In this document: piece by piece, positions 37,529 through 47,399 of the stretch
Layout: each line of letters opens with the position of its first letter
Position numbering within the stretch: the first letter of the stretch is position 1
Source: Peribacillus frigoritolerans
Lineage (GTDB): Bacteria > Bacillota > Bacilli > Bacillales > DSM-1321
Direction of reading: 5' to 3'
DNA length: 64,000 nt
Assembly: GCF_001636405.1 (NCBI RefSeq)
Contig: NZ_KV440950.1
Coordinates: 1,945,712-2,009,711 of the forward strand
Made by a program: the position numbers and the translations under genes
The notes under the pieces: generated by a model
Seen by the model: only the letters and a program-made list of their open reading frames with translations
The model's database searches: none
What the model was told of the DNA's origin: nothing

Positions 37529-37576
37529 AAACGTTATTCTTTCTCTAGAATCATAGGAAAGGATAGCGTTTTTTTG
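37529..37576 (+). terminator. Terminator after DD-peptidase copy 2
   Basis: Imperfect stem AACGTTATTCTTTC / GGAAAGGATAGCGTT followed by seven T. Confidence 0.7.
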
Positions 37577-37723
37577 TTGTGCAAATAAGTTAATTCAACT
37601 AGATAAAAAGGTTAGTAAAACCGAATCGGACGGTATACAATCTAGTTAGGAATAATAGTAGAATTGGTTCATGATCTAACCTCATCGATAGCTATTCTTA
37701 ATCATATTTTTTGGAGTGATTGT

Positions 37724-39607
37724 ATGCACAAGCTTATTCAGGCCATATTGCCGGTATTATTACTATTTATGATTCTGCCAATCTACCAGCCAGATGCTGC
37801 GTCTGCGGAAGGGACGCAGCAATCTGATGGTGTCATCGTCAAGTACAAAGAGACGAGCGATGAGCCGATCAACGAGTTGATAGAAAAGGTGGAGGTTCCT
37901 AAAGGGGAATCAACCGATAACCTGATCGAGGAACTTGAAGAACAGAAGGATGTGGAATATGCAGAACCAAACTATCTGTTCAAGAAGATGGAAAGCCCGA
38001 ACGATCCAGCCTACATAGACCAGTGGCACCATAAAAAGCTTGGTACGGGTGCAGCGTGGACAAAGTCAATGGGATCGAAGGAGCTGATCGTTGCGATCAT
38101 TGACGACGGCATCGATCGCAACCACGAAGATTTAAAAGGGAGGATCGTCAATGCCTATGATACGATACGCAATCGGAAGCATATCGTCCCAAAAGGGGAG
38201 CATGGAACGCATATCGCTGGCATCATTGCCGGTTCTGCGAACAACGGCATAGGCGGAACGGGTGTTGCCCCGAACGTAAAACTAATGCCGATCAACGTCT
38301 TTGATGGGGAGTATGCCGATACGGCAGATATCATTGACGCGATACATTATGCCGTTCAGCAAAAGGCAAACATCATCAATATGAGTTTAGGCGACACCAG
38401 TTATTCGGAGTCCTTGAACAAGGCCGTCCAGGAAGCCTATAAAAAAGGCGTACTGATCGTCGCGGCTGCCGGGAATGAAGGGGATATGGGCAAAAATGTA
38501 CAGCGTGTGTACCCAGCTGCATTCAGCCACGTCATTTCCGTTGCTGCCACTAACTCAAGTGACAAACGTCCCAGTTATTCCAACTACCATTCAACAGTCG
38601 ATATTGCGGCCCCTGGAGATGACATCCTTTCAACCTTGCCAAATGGTAAATACGGCTGGATGAGCGGAACATCGATGGCGACGCCAATGGTGGCGGGTGT
38701 AGCGGCATTGATTTGGTCCCATGAGCCCAAGCTCAACAAAACGGAGGTTGAATACCGTCTCTATGATTCAGCCGTGGACCTAGGTACAAAAGGGAAAGAC
38801 ATTTACTATGGAAACGGACGGGTCAATGCCAAAAAAGCACTGGAAATGAAGACGCTGACCAAACCGTCCGTGACTGCGATATCCGATAAGGACACCAAAA
38901 TCAATGGGAAAATCCCGGCTGATTTCAAAACGGGGACAGTCTCCATTTATACCGATAAAAAACAACTCGCCATAGTGAAGATCAACGGCGAAAAAACGTT
39001 TACAGCGACCATTGCAAAACAAACAGCCGGCACGACCATCTTTACTAGGCTCATCGATAAATCGGGAAATAAAAGTATACCTGTTTCATTTAAGGTGGCA
39101 GATAAAACGGCTCCTGCAAGACCGTCCGTAAATACGGTAGGTGACAATACCGTAAAAGTAACCGGCAAAGCGGAAGCTAGCTCTTCCGTCACCGTCAAAA
39201 CCGGCAAAACGGTTCTAGGCAAAGCAAATTCCAACAGCGCAGGGAATTTCACCGTAACGATGTCAAAAAAACAAAAAGCCGGAAAAGTCCTATCCGTTAC
39301 AGCAACCGATAAAGCGGGCAATATAAGCTCGATCAAAACCGTGACCGTCGCAGACAAAACGGCACCAAGTAAACCGACGGTCAACACAGTCACGACAAAA
39401 ACGACAATAGTAACCGGAAAGGCAGAAGCTAACTCCACAGTGTACATCAGAGCATCAAAAAAAGTGATCGGCTCTGCAACAGCAACGACCAAAGGTACAT
39501 TCTCGGTTAGAATCCCCAAGCAAAAAGCCGGGAAGAACCTATATATTCATGCCAAAGATAAAGCGAAAAACGTAAGCGAATCAAGAAAAGTAACAGTTAA
39601 AAAGTGA
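37724..39607 (+). CDS. Secreted subtilisin-like serine protease (S8) with Ig-like repeats
   Basis: 627 residues from ATG 37724 (ribosome binding site TTGGAG); the open frame begins earlier but without signal. A signal peptide ends near ASA (28), then an I9-type propeptide (to about 95), then the S8 domain with catalytic D127 (IIDDGID), H160 (GEHGTHIAG), oxyanion N251 (AAAGNEG) and S317 (SGTSMATPM). The C-terminal 230 residues hold three bacterial Ig-like repeats of about 80 residues, each opening KPSV or KPTV and containing GKA and DKAGN-type motifs. Likely an extracellular, wall-associated protease. It has its own terminator. Confidence 0.93.
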   Translation: MHKLIQAILPVLLLFMILPIYQPDAASAEGTQQSDGVIVKYKETSDEPINELIEKVEVPKGESTDNLIEELEEQKDVEYAEPNYLFKKMESPNDPAYIDQWHHKKLGTGAAWTKSMGSKELIVAIIDDGIDRNHEDLKGRIVNAYDTIRNRKHIVPKGEHGTHIAGIIAGSANNGIGGTGVAPNVKLMPINVFDGEYADTADIIDAIHYAVQQKANIINMSLGDTSYSESLNKAVQEAYKKGVLIVAAAGNEGDMGKNVQRVYPAAFSHVISVAATNSSDKRPSYSNYHSTVDIAAPGDDILSTLPNGKYGWMSGTSMATPMVAGVAALIWSHEPKLNKTEVEYRLYDSAVDLGTKGKDIYYGNGRVNAKKALEMKTLTKPSVTAISDKDTKINGKIPADFKTGTVSIYTDKKQLAIVKINGEKTFTATIAKQTAGTTIFTRLIDKSGNKSIPVSFKVADKTAPARPSVNTVGDNTVKVTGKAEASSSVTVKTGKTVLGKANSNSAGNFTVTMSKKQKAGKVLSVTATDKAGNISSIKTVTVADKTAPSKPTVNTVTTKTTIVTGKAEANSTVYIRASKKVIGSATATTKGTFSVRIPKQKAGKNLYIHAKDKAKNVSESRKVTVKK

Positions 39608-39612
39608 ATGGA

Positions 39613-39660
39613 AAAACAGGAACAGCCTCCAATCATCTGATTGGGGGCTGTTCCTGTTTC
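39613..39660 (+). terminator. Terminator after the S8 protease
   Basis: Long stem AAACAGGAACAGCC / GGCTGTTCCTGTTT with inner CCAATC / GATTGG. Confidence 0.85.
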
Positions 39661-39833
39661 AATTGAAGGGGGGAAACGATACCGTTTTGGGCAAAAAAAT
39701 AAGCAATAGCCAAAACAAGATAAGCAGTCGAGGAAAATGAATGTAATGAAGGTGCCGCTGCAGCTTTGCAGAAATTCAATAAATCAAATCTCATCTAAAT
39801 TGCCATCATCGTTTAAAAAGAAAAATACAAATA

Positions 39834-39866
39834 AGGTGCTGCCATTACGTAGCACCTCAGTTCTTT
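39834..39866 (-). terminator. Terminator of the zinc-ribbon/HTH gene
   Basis: Stem AGGTGCT / AGCACCT; on the minus strand a T-rich tail follows. Confidence 0.65.
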
Positions 39867-39900
39867 AAAAATTATAGTAGCCATACTAAATCCAAAGCAT

Positions 39901-40287
39901 TTATTCTTTCTTTGATTGTAACCAGTCTAAAAAGTCATCCCTGAAAACCCTTTTGGACCTTTTTAAACGAATCAAAGGAAAATCGGGATTTCCCATGTAT
40001 TCATCAGCAGTTCTTTCACTAACATTTAAATAAGCTGCCAAATGCTCGACTGTTAATAATTCTGGCAGTTGTGAAATCTCATCCGTTTCGTTCGTTATTA
40101 TTTCTGCCTTTTTTTCATGATATACGTAATTTATATGCCCTTCTCCCATGCAACCTGCTACTTTCTTCGAACACTTGGGACACGTCAGTGTATCAACTTT
40201 ATCTTCCATAACAGAAAAACGAGAAACTACGCCAAATAGTGTTAAACAACTTTCACATAAATAAGTATATACACCTTCCACTTTCAA
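39901..40287 (-). CDS. Zinc-ribbon plus excisionase-like HTH protein
   Basis: 128 residues from TTG 40287, chosen because AAGGAG stands 8 bases upstream; the longer GTG start at 40296 overlaps that site. The N-terminal third has CESC and CPKC pairs, a probable zinc ribbon. The C-terminal half (LLTVEHLAAYLNVSERTADE, then RSKRVFRDDFLDWLQSKKE) is an excisionase/MerR-type helix-turn-helix of the helix_turn_helix_17 kind. It may be a small regulator left from a mobile element, or a phage-like excisionase. There is no integrase nearby, so an excision role is not supported. Confidence 0.7.
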   Translation of the reverse strand: MKVEGVYTYLCESCLTLFGVVSRFSVMEDKVDTLTCPKCSKKVAGCMGEGHINYVYHEKKAEIITNETDEISQLPELLTVEHLAAYLNVSERTADEYMGNPDFPLIRLKRSKRVFRDDFLDWLQSKKE

Positions 40288-41093
40288 ATGTATCACTCCT
40301 TAGACTTATCATTTGTTAAACTAACAAATTTTATAAGGAGCTAATCTGATATATGGTAGGCTTAAACGCTTGGTCTATATTCCCTATATAATATCACGGA
40401 GAAATGCTTGAATCATTGGAAGATAAACGGGCTAATCCTTGCTTCAATGTAAAGTGCACACATGCAATTAATAATAATCATATTTTCACTCATATTCCAA
40501 GGGAATTAAAATCACATTTAGGTCAATTATTAAAACAATGTTACTAATTGTAAAAAGTGTGTTAAAATAAATTTTATGTTTAAAAAGACCCTTGTTTTTT
40601 TATAAAGTTGTAACAATAAGTACATCGTACTAGAGGTTGATGATGCTTAATAAGGGACGGTAAAAAATCGCATTATCATATAGTTAAAGACTCTAAAAAT
40701 TTTGCAGATTATATTATCTACTCAAGTTTCTCACCTTAAAAACTTAAACTCTACAGAACTTTATCAAGGCTCTAGCTATAGGGTAACATTTGTGACGAAG
40801 TCAACGAACTCGATTTTGCTGTTCATTGGAGCAGTTGTTCGAGCTACTTTAAGATGCCTTGAAGTACGAATAAATAAACACTGAAACTAATGAAAAGTTG
40901 AGTTACCTATCTCAAATTCGAGATATTTTTCCATTTATTAGAAATACTGGGGATATTTTTGGGGACTAAAACAAGATTCATATACAACCATATTCGAGCT
41001 TATATAACGGTTGAACAACATATGGTTCTTTTCCAAGCAAAAGATAAAAAACATTACGATTTTACTTATAGACAAGAGAGGGAGAACCAAAAG
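40288..41093. other. Long gap before galU1, no secure gene
   Basis: About 800 bp. A 47-codon ORF at 40404-40547 (two cysteines, CFNVKC) has only CGGAG two bases before its ATG and is not convincing. A 60-codon ORF at 40702-40884 lacks a ribosome binding site. Otherwise AT-rich sequence; it must contain the promoter and leader of galU1, which I cannot place. Confidence 0.5.
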
Positions 41094-41978
41094 ATGAGAG
41101 TTAAAAAAGCTATTATTCCAGCTGCAGGTCTCGGAACAAGATTTTTACCTGCAACCAAAGCCATTCCAAAAGAGATGTTGCCAATTGTAGATAAGCCTAC
41201 CATTCAATATGTAGTGGAAGAGGCAATAGCATCTGGAATTGAAGATATCATTATTGTAACTGGAAAAGGAAAGCGGTCTATTGAAGATCATTTTGATTAC
41301 GCTGTCGAATTGGAACAGAATCTTTTAGAAAAAGGGAAAAATGACTTACTTGAAAAGGTACAAGCGTCTTCCAAGGTAAATATTCATTATATAAGACAAA
41401 AAGAACCACGTGGTCTTGGTCATGCAGTATGGTGTGCCCGTAAATTTATTGGAAATGAACCATTTGCAGTCCTACTAGGAGATGACATTGTCCAGGCTGA
41501 AACACCTTGTTTGGAACAACTCATAAATGAGTATGAAAGAACTTCTTCATCTGTAATTGGTGTACAAACAGTACCTGAAAATCAGACACATCGTTATGGA
41601 ATTGTTGATCCTCTAATGAAAGAAGGTAATTGTTACCAAGTTCTGAACTTTGTAGAAAAGCCTTCACCAGGTACAGCACCATCTAACTTAGCAATTATGG
41701 GACGATATATATTAACACCTGAAATCTTCATGTTATTAGAACAACAAGAGGTTGGAGCAGGTGGAGAAATCCAGTTAACCGATGCAATACAACAATTAAA
41801 CCAAATCCAAAGAGTTTTCGCTTACGATTTCGAAGGTACAAGATATGATGTTGGAGAGAAATTAGGATTTATTCAAACTACTATAGAATTTGCATTGCAA
41901 AATGAAGAGTTAAAGAAAGAACTTCTCGGATATATAAAAGGCATTTTAGAAAAAGAAGAGCAGTTACAGGTTAACTAA
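41094..41978 (+). CDS. galU: UTP-glucose-1-phosphate uridylyltransferase (copy 1)
   Basis: 294 residues from ATG 41094 (ribosome binding site GAGGGAGA); the open frame begins earlier at 40959 but that part is not conserved. Nucleotidyltransferase signature [20 protein letters not shown] at the N-terminus, then [19 protein letters not shown]. It makes UDP-glucose from UTP and Glc-1-P for glycolipid, teichoic-acid and capsule synthesis (GtaB in B. subtilis). It heads a group with an acetyltransferase and a TagF-like transferase. A paralog lies in the EPS operon at 54895. Confidence 0.93.
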   Translation: MRVKKAIIPAAGLGTRFLPATKAIPKEMLPIVDKPTIQYVVEEAIASGIEDIIIVTGKGKRSIEDHFDYAVELEQNLLEKGKNDLLEKVQASSKVNIHYIRQKEPRGLGHAVWCARKFIGNEPFAVLLGDDIVQAETPCLEQLINEYERTSSSVIGVQTVPENQTHRYGIVDPLMKEGNCYQVLNFVEKPSPGTAPSNLAIMGRYILTPEIFMLLEQQEVGAGGEIQLTDAIQQLNQIQRVFAYDFEGTRYDVGEKLGFIQTTIEFALQNEELKKELLGYIKGILEKEEQLQVN

Positions 41979-42120
41979 TTAAATTTATATTTCTCTGTCC
42001 GCACGGAGACTTTCTAGAGGTATCAGGCTAGTTACTACTGGCTTTTTCTTCGTGTGGGAATTAGAGAAAAAACGTAAAGAGTAAAGTGAAAAAGTAACCT
42101 ATCATCAAGGAGAGAGCATT

Positions 42121-42717
42121 TTGGCAATAAAGAATCGTGACGATTATTACATTTATCTAGAATCTGATTTAGTAGCAAGAAAGTTGAAAAAGTGGAAGTA
42201 CAGCTATAAAGTAATGCATCCTGAACTTTATTTCCAACGTCTGCTTAGAAAATCAGAGTATTTAAAGACTAAGAAATTAAACAGTTCATTTTCCATGTGG
42301 AGATATAACATGTCATTGAGAAAACTTAAAAAGGTAGGATCTATGCTAGGAATATCAATACATCCAGTGTCCTTCGGTCCAGGGTTAAAGATACCTCACA
42401 GTGGTTCTGTAATTGTTAATAAGAAGGCTCGAATCGGTAAGAATTGTGAAATTCATTCTGGAGTTAATATTGGAGTTCATAAAGGTCAGGTTCCTAAAAT
42501 CGGAAATAATGTGTACATAGGACCTGGCGCAAAGATATTTGGGGGTATCAAAATCGGCAACAATGTTGCAATTGGTGCTAATTCAGTAGTAACCAAAGAC
42601 GTACCTGATAATGTCACAGTTGTAGGTATTCCAGCTAAAATAATTTCTAGAAATACAGAAACTCAAGTTGTAAGAGCATATGACAAAGTGAAAAAGAAAT
42701 ACATGAATAAAAAATAA
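42121..42717 (+). CDS. Left-handed beta-helix acetyltransferase (serine acetyltransferase-like)
   Basis: 198 residues from TTG 42121, with the ribosome binding site AAGGAGAG. After a basic helical N-terminus of about 75 residues comes a hexapeptide-repeat domain (VIVNKKARIGKNCEIHSGVN, then IGNNVYIGPGAKIFGGIKIG) ending VVGIPAKIISRN, the CysE/NodL-type fold using acetyl-CoA. It is shorter than housekeeping CysE, and its place between galU1 and a TagF-like gene suggests O-acetylation of a surface polymer rather than cysteine synthesis. That role is an inference. Confidence 0.8.
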   Translation: MAIKNRDDYYIYLESDLVARKLKKWKYSYKVMHPELYFQRLLRKSEYLKTKKLNSSFSMWRYNMSLRKLKKVGSMLGISIHPVSFGPGLKIPHSGSVIVNKKARIGKNCEIHSGVNIGVHKGQVPKIGNNVYIGPGAKIFGGIKIGNNVAIGANSVVTKDVPDNVTVVGIPAKIISRNTETQVVRAYDKVKKKYMNKK

Positions 42718-42866
42718 AATTTTTGCTATCTCTTCATATGAGCCAATGTTAATCATATCAGAAAATTCAATCAACATCAGTGCTTCCCTTTACAATTAGA
42801 GCTAATCATACAAAAGATAATAGGTGTATGGCTATGGGGAAAATAAGGAGGAGTAGGAGTATCAAA

Positions 42867-45833
42867 ATGCGTGAGAGAAAAGAAAATGAACTGGCATTTA
42901 ATCATGTCACCTGGGATGGGGTAAATCTACAAATTACTTTTGCTAAAGAAATTTTAGATAATATAGATACATTTCAACTTCAAATTCAAAGTCGGTATAG
43001 TAATAAGAAAAGAATTGTATCTTACAAGCGTAAAGCGTTTTTAAAGGAGCACGTAATTATAATTCCTTTAAAGGAACTTGAAGGGTTAGACAAGGGACGT
43101 TGGGACTTCTTTATTGAAGTTGAAAGCAATAAAGATGTTCGTAAGAAGAGAATAGGCCTATATGCTGCACGTGCAGCATCTGAATTAATGCGCTATTTAA
43201 AGCCCATTATTAATAATGGAACACAGGCTTTTATTCCTTATCTAACAGAAAAAAATGGTTTATCTATCCACAGCGCTAATATGCTGCAACTGGAAGACAT
43301 TAGTTATAATGTTATACGTCTTTCTAAACAAGTATTGAGTGTAAAAGAAACAGATACAAAAGTATTCCTCAACTTTTCTGAGACTTTAAATAATAACATA
43401 AAAGATACGAGACTTGTTATGAAAAGTGGGGACAGTGTTTTTGTTCTTCCCATGAATATAGATACTGATGGAAAAACTCTTATAGTCAGTAAAAAAGACC
43501 TTCATTCGGTTTCACTAAAAGGAAAATGGAACTTATATTTACAAATGACCAAAGGCCATATACTAGAACGCTATGGTATAAATGTTCAAGTGAAATACCA
43601 AGATGATGAAATGAAGTTTCTTGTAAGAAAACAAGTAAAACAAATGTCCACGATTATTCAACATATTAAAGGGCAAGTGGATGCAGAAAATCTAAGGGTT
43701 GAGGATGGATATATAACATTTGATATATCGTCAAAAGAATTGAAGCATGCAAATAAGGTTGAATTTTATCTAAAGAAAAGACAAGAGCCTGAAATAATAA
43801 CACTTGATGTAAAAAGGACCGTATTCGGGGGGAAAGAACAAATCATCATTCCGGCTTCACAGTTGAAAGAAAAGATTGCTGTTATAAGCCGTTGGGATTT
43901 GTATATGGAACTCTCCCATGATCACGTGAAAGTGAACAGACGGATAGGAAACTACAACGTTACGCCTTTGTCAGAGAAAGATAAGCGTGCAGGGTATTTA
44001 ATGCTAAATGAAGCCGTAGGTATATCACCATATCTGACAAAAGATAACGAGTTCTCATTATATTTTTGTACTGAAGAACAGTATATGAATTCAAAGTATC
44101 CTGCAAAAACAAAACTTCATGAAGTATCTATGAATAAGGAAGGATTACTACAACTTACTGCCTCTATTCATGTAAAAGAAACAAATAGTTTTGTAGTAGA
44201 CCATGTAACACTGAGGTTACGACAGGATAAGAGCCAGGTAATTCAGGTCCCTTGTGCTGAAGAGGTGTCACAGGACAAGTATAGTAGAAAGGTCAAAGCA
44301 GAATTAAATATTAGTCAGTTAGAATTAGAGCAATTTTATTGGGATTTTTTCATTACAATTACTCTAGGTAATGGTGATAAACGCCATGTACGTCTTAACA
44401 ATGATAATTATTTAATTAGTAAAAAATTGAAACATGGTATGTTTCGATATACGATAAATACCCCGGATGAATATATGATTTATCCCTATATTACTATGAA
44501 TGATTGTTTGAGTTTAACCTATCGACAAATAGGTGAATTTGAGTCTTTCAAGCATAAGAGTAACGAGTATACGGCCTATTTCCTATACATTCTTTTGGGT
44601 TGGTACTTTGCATGGAAGCCAATTTGGCTTATTCATGAAAAATATTCCGAAACGGCTCAAGATAATAGTTTCTATTTCTTCAAATATTGTTATGAAAATC
44701 ATTATAATAAAAAGATATACTATGTGATTAAAAAGGGATCAGCTGATGAAAAAAATTTAGCCCCCTATAAAAAGCGCATCGTTTATTTTATGAGTGTCAA
44801 ACACCTCCTACTGTTACTTGGATCAAAGCTAATTGTATCTTCGGAGACAAAAGGACACGGGTATGCATGGAGGGTTTCCCAAGGAGCTATCCGTGAATTT
44901 TTAAATGAGAAGAAATATGTGTTTTTACAACATGGAGTACTAGGTTTGAAAAGAGTCGATAATACATTTAAAGCAAATTCATCCAACGGTGCAGACCTAT
45001 TTGTAGTATCCTCTGATTTTGAAAAAGAAATCGTAAAAAGCTATTTTGGATACAATGAAGAAAACGTCATTGTTACAGGCCTGTCAAGATGGGATGCATT
45101 AGAGGATAAATCGCTTCAAAATACAAAAAAAGAGATTTTCTTAATGCCTACATGGAGAAATTGGCTTGAAGAGGTAGAGGATGATAAATTTGTTTTATCA
45201 GATTATTTTCATGAATATAACAGTTTAATTCAATCAGAAAAGCTCTCCCAATTATTAAAGGAAAATGATATCACATTAAACTTCTATGTCCATCCGAAAT
45301 TTATGCCGTACGTTGCAAATTTCACTAGTTCTCATGAGCATATTAATGTTATACAGTTTGGTGAGGCAAAAATTAATGATTTAATTATGCGTTCAAGTTT
45401 ATTGATTACAGATTACTCTAGTGTAGCTTGGGAGACATATTATCAAAAGAAACCCGTTCTCTTCTTTCATTTTGATTTGGATAAGTATATAGAGAATCAG
45501 GGTAGCTACATGGATTTAAGAAATGATGTTTTTGGAGAGGTTGCTTACAACTCTTCAGAGTTAGTTGATAAATTAAGAGTTTATATAAACAATGGGTTTA
45601 AAGAAAAAGAAGAATTCAGTTCAATTAGAAACAATTATTTTAAACATGTTGATCACGATAACAGCTCAAGGATTTATAAGTATATCAGTGAACGTGAAAA
45701 ATCACTTGTTAAATCGGATGGAATTCTAAAAGTCTTGAAAAGAAGTTACCTTCTTAAATATGTTTGGAGAAAGTACAAGCAAAATCCAATTGTTGGACGG
45801 ATTGGCATGAGCATGTTAAATATATTAAGATAA
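42867..45833 (+). CDS. Large CDP-glycerol glycerophosphotransferase-family protein (TagF-like)
   Basis: 988 residues from ATG 42867, which has the ribosome binding site GGAGGAGTAGGAG. The C-terminal third (about 600-950) is a Glyphos_transf domain with FLQHGVLGLKRVDNTF, TGLSRWDAL, MPTWRNWLE, YVHPKF and ITDYSSVAWETYYQKKPVLF, the QHG/HPK/DYSS pattern of teichoic-acid polymerases. The first 600 residues are four or five related beta-rich modules of about 100-130 residues (recurring KGRWDFFIEV, KGKWNLYLQM, ISRWDLYMEL and FYWDFFITI lines). It likely polymerises or adds glycerol- or ribitol-phosphate units at the membrane. The N-terminal modules are unusual. Confidence 0.85.
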   Translation: MRERKENELAFNHVTWDGVNLQITFAKEILDNIDTFQLQIQSRYSNKKRIVSYKRKAFLKEHVIIIPLKELEGLDKGRWDFFIEVESNKDVRKKRIGLYAARAASELMRYLKPIINNGTQAFIPYLTEKNGLSIHSANMLQLEDISYNVIRLSKQVLSVKETDTKVFLNFSETLNNNIKDTRLVMKSGDSVFVLPMNIDTDGKTLIVSKKDLHSVSLKGKWNLYLQMTKGHILERYGINVQVKYQDDEMKFLVRKQVKQMSTIIQHIKGQVDAENLRVEDGYITFDISSKELKHANKVEFYLKKRQEPEIITLDVKRTVFGGKEQIIIPASQLKEKIAVISRWDLYMELSHDHVKVNRRIGNYNVTPLSEKDKRAGYLMLNEAVGISPYLTKDNEFSLYFCTEEQYMNSKYPAKTKLHEVSMNKEGLLQLTASIHVKETNSFVVDHVTLRLRQDKSQVIQVPCAEEVSQDKYSRKVKAELNISQLELEQFYWDFFITITLGNGDKRHVRLNNDNYLISKKLKHGMFRYTINTPDEYMIYPYITMNDCLSLTYRQIGEFESFKHKSNEYTAYFLYILLGWYFAWKPIWLIHEKYSETAQDNSFYFFKYCYENHYNKKIYYVIKKGSADEKNLAPYKKRIVYFMSVKHLLLLLGSKLIVSSETKGHGYAWRVSQGAIREFLNEKKYVFLQHGVLGLKRVDNTFKANSSNGADLFVVSSDFEKEIVKSYFGYNEENVIVTGLSRWDALEDKSLQNTKKEIFLMPTWRNWLEEVEDDKFVLSDYFHEYNSLIQSEKLSQLLKENDITLNFYVHPKFMPYVANFTSSHEHINVIQFGEAKINDLIMRSSLLITDYSSVAWETYYQKKPVLFFHFDLDKYIENQGSYMDLRNDVFGEVAYNSSELVDKLRVYINNGFKEKEEFSSIRNNYFKHVDHDNSSRIYKYISEREKSLVKSDGILKVLKRSYLLKYVWRKYKQNPIVGRIGMSMLNILR

Positions 45834-45874
45834 AAACTTGAAATGCCGTTAGTTTTAAATTTTAACGGTAAAAA

Positions 45875-45910
45875 TAAAAGCCCCTAGGATTTGAACTAGG
45901 GGCTTTTATC
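45875..45910. terminator. Bidirectional terminator
   Basis: AAAAGCCCCTA / TAGGGGCTTTT around a 10-base loop, between the convergent TagF-like and beta-helix genes. Confidence 0.85.
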
Positions 45911-45928
45911 TATGGGGCTAGGTACCGG

Positions 45929-47140
45929 CTAATCAGCTGCAGTATTTGTTTCTAATGATTTTGGGGGTGAATTTATAAATGAATTTGAAGAAGCATTTAC
46001 GTTCTTTCTAAATTCTATAGTTTTTCCATATAGAACTATTGGGGAACCTAATGTATCTACGAATTCATTATTGTGTATTTTAAACTTAGCAATCACTAAT
46101 GCCCCTTTTGAGCTTTTATCCTTTCCATTTTTCGGATAGTAATAGTTACCTAGACTATCAATCTGAATTCCTAGTGCACATTCTATGAATTGATTTTCTT
46201 TTATAAGAACGTCTTTCCAATTATGTCCTCGTATAGCTGCATATGTCATTTTTTCAAAGGTATTGTCTATAATTTGAATGTTTGTGTATGGTCTATTATG
46301 GGACGCTGAATGACTGCCTACGCCAACCCCCCACGGATTCATATTTCTTACGTGCGAATTCCCAAAATAATTATGTTCTATCCTAACGTTTTTAGTTACA
46401 GTAAAGTCTACACTCCCAAATCGTCGAAATGCTTTATCAGATATCATCCCATCAATCTGAATGGCTTCTGTGTAATCATCATTACTCGAACGAGATCCTA
46501 AAAACTTACTATTTCGTATGAGAACATTTTTATTGCCTGCTAAATCTATTGCATGGCCACCTACTATGTTCTTTAACACGGTATCCCGGATAAGGATATT
46601 ATGACCATGGGCAAAACCAAACACAGAAGGAGTTTGGAGTTTTATATTCGCTCCTCCAGCGTCCCAAATCCCGCCATCTATAATAATGTTGGAATTTCCA
46701 TTATAACCATGGTAGGTAGCTTTAAAATCTCCATTCAACAACATAATGTCATTATTTGAGTCAGCTTTTTGCAGAATTGTTTTAGATGGAATCTTAAGCC
46801 ATGTATTACTATAAATGTGTAATGATTTCTTCAGTGTGTACTTCCCTTTAGGCAATATTACTTTAATAGGTGTATCCGATTCTCTTGCAGTGTTCAATGC
46901 TTTTTGAATCTGTTTACTCGCATCACTTCCGTGTGGGATTGATACTGGGATTGTTTTATAGTCTTTTTGCAAAAGGTGCAATATCTCTTCCGTAAAAGGT
47001 TTCTGAATTGTAGATTGCTCGATTGTCTTTTCTGAAGACCTATCTGGGGTGGGAGGTGCAAAAGGATTCCACAATTTGAACAGCACTACGGAGCCTACAA
47101 TAATAACTAAGATGACTGATATTTTCTTCAATTTTTTCAA
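45929..47140 (-). CDS. Membrane-anchored right-handed beta-helix protein (pectate-lyase/polygalacturonase fold)
   Basis: Up to 403 residues. One N-terminal membrane segment (about 7-25, ISVILVIIVGSVVLFKLW), a linker, then a parallel beta-helix with short repeats such as NIIIDGGIWDAGGANIKLQ, GHNILIRDTVLKNI, NKNVLIRNSKFLG and NVRIEHNYFGNSHVR. Such folds bind or cleave polysaccharides. It stands tail to tail with the TagF-like gene and may act on the polymer made there. Start choice is open: TTG 47140 has no spacing to AAGG, while TTG 47131 (MKKISVILV) has GAAGG nine bases upstream and is more likely. No catalytic residues can be assigned. Confidence 0.78.
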   Translation of the reverse strand: MKKLKKISVILVIIVGSVVLFKLWNPFAPPTPDRSSEKTIEQSTIQKPFTEEILHLLQKDYKTIPVSIPHGSDASKQIQKALNTARESDTPIKVILPKGKYTLKKSLHIYSNTWLKIPSKTILQKADSNNDIMLLNGDFKATYHGYNGNSNIIIDGGIWDAGGANIKLQTPSVFGFAHGHNILIRDTVLKNIVGGHAIDLAGNKNVLIRNSKFLGSRSSNDDYTEAIQIDGMISDKAFRRFGSVDFTVTKNVRIEHNYFGNSHVRNMNPWGVGVGSHSASHNRPYTNIQIIDNTFEKMTYAAIRGHNWKDVLIKENQFIECALGIQIDSLGNYYYPKNGKDKSSKGALVIAKFKIHNNEFVDTLGSPIVLYGKTIEFRKNVNASSNSFINSPPKSLETNTAAD

Positions 47141-47399
47141 CCTTCATTCTTTGGGTATGCTACCGATAATTCCTTGCATCATGCAGTCTTGGAGAGGTAT
47201 GGTTTATTTGCTTTCACTAATGGAATAAAATTTATTGAGCAATTTGCCTACACCAGCCTTACGATTCTTATGAAAATCTTCTTATGACGATGAAGCTAGG
47301 AGTAATTCATCTCTTTCTATATGTAAACACGTGAATTCATTGTTCCTCATTAGAGACGAATTCTTTTTGTGTGTATTGAGTTGCCATGGAAGAAAACGA

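Noticed and set aside
39901..40287. Prophage or integrative-element boundary
   Set aside because: Only an excisionase-like HTH is present; no integrase, attachment repeats or phage genes are seen.
40404..40547. 47-residue ORF with two cysteines
   Set aside because: The CGGAG is only two bases from the ATG, and no family likeness or transcription signal is seen.
40702..40884. 60-residue ORF upstream of galU1
   Set aside because: No ribosome binding site and no recognisable domain; probably chance.
47200..47300. Minus-strand stretch reading RKAGVGKLLNKFYSISESK
   Set aside because: Only about 25 open codons directly after a stop; could be the tail of a lost gene but cannot be supported.
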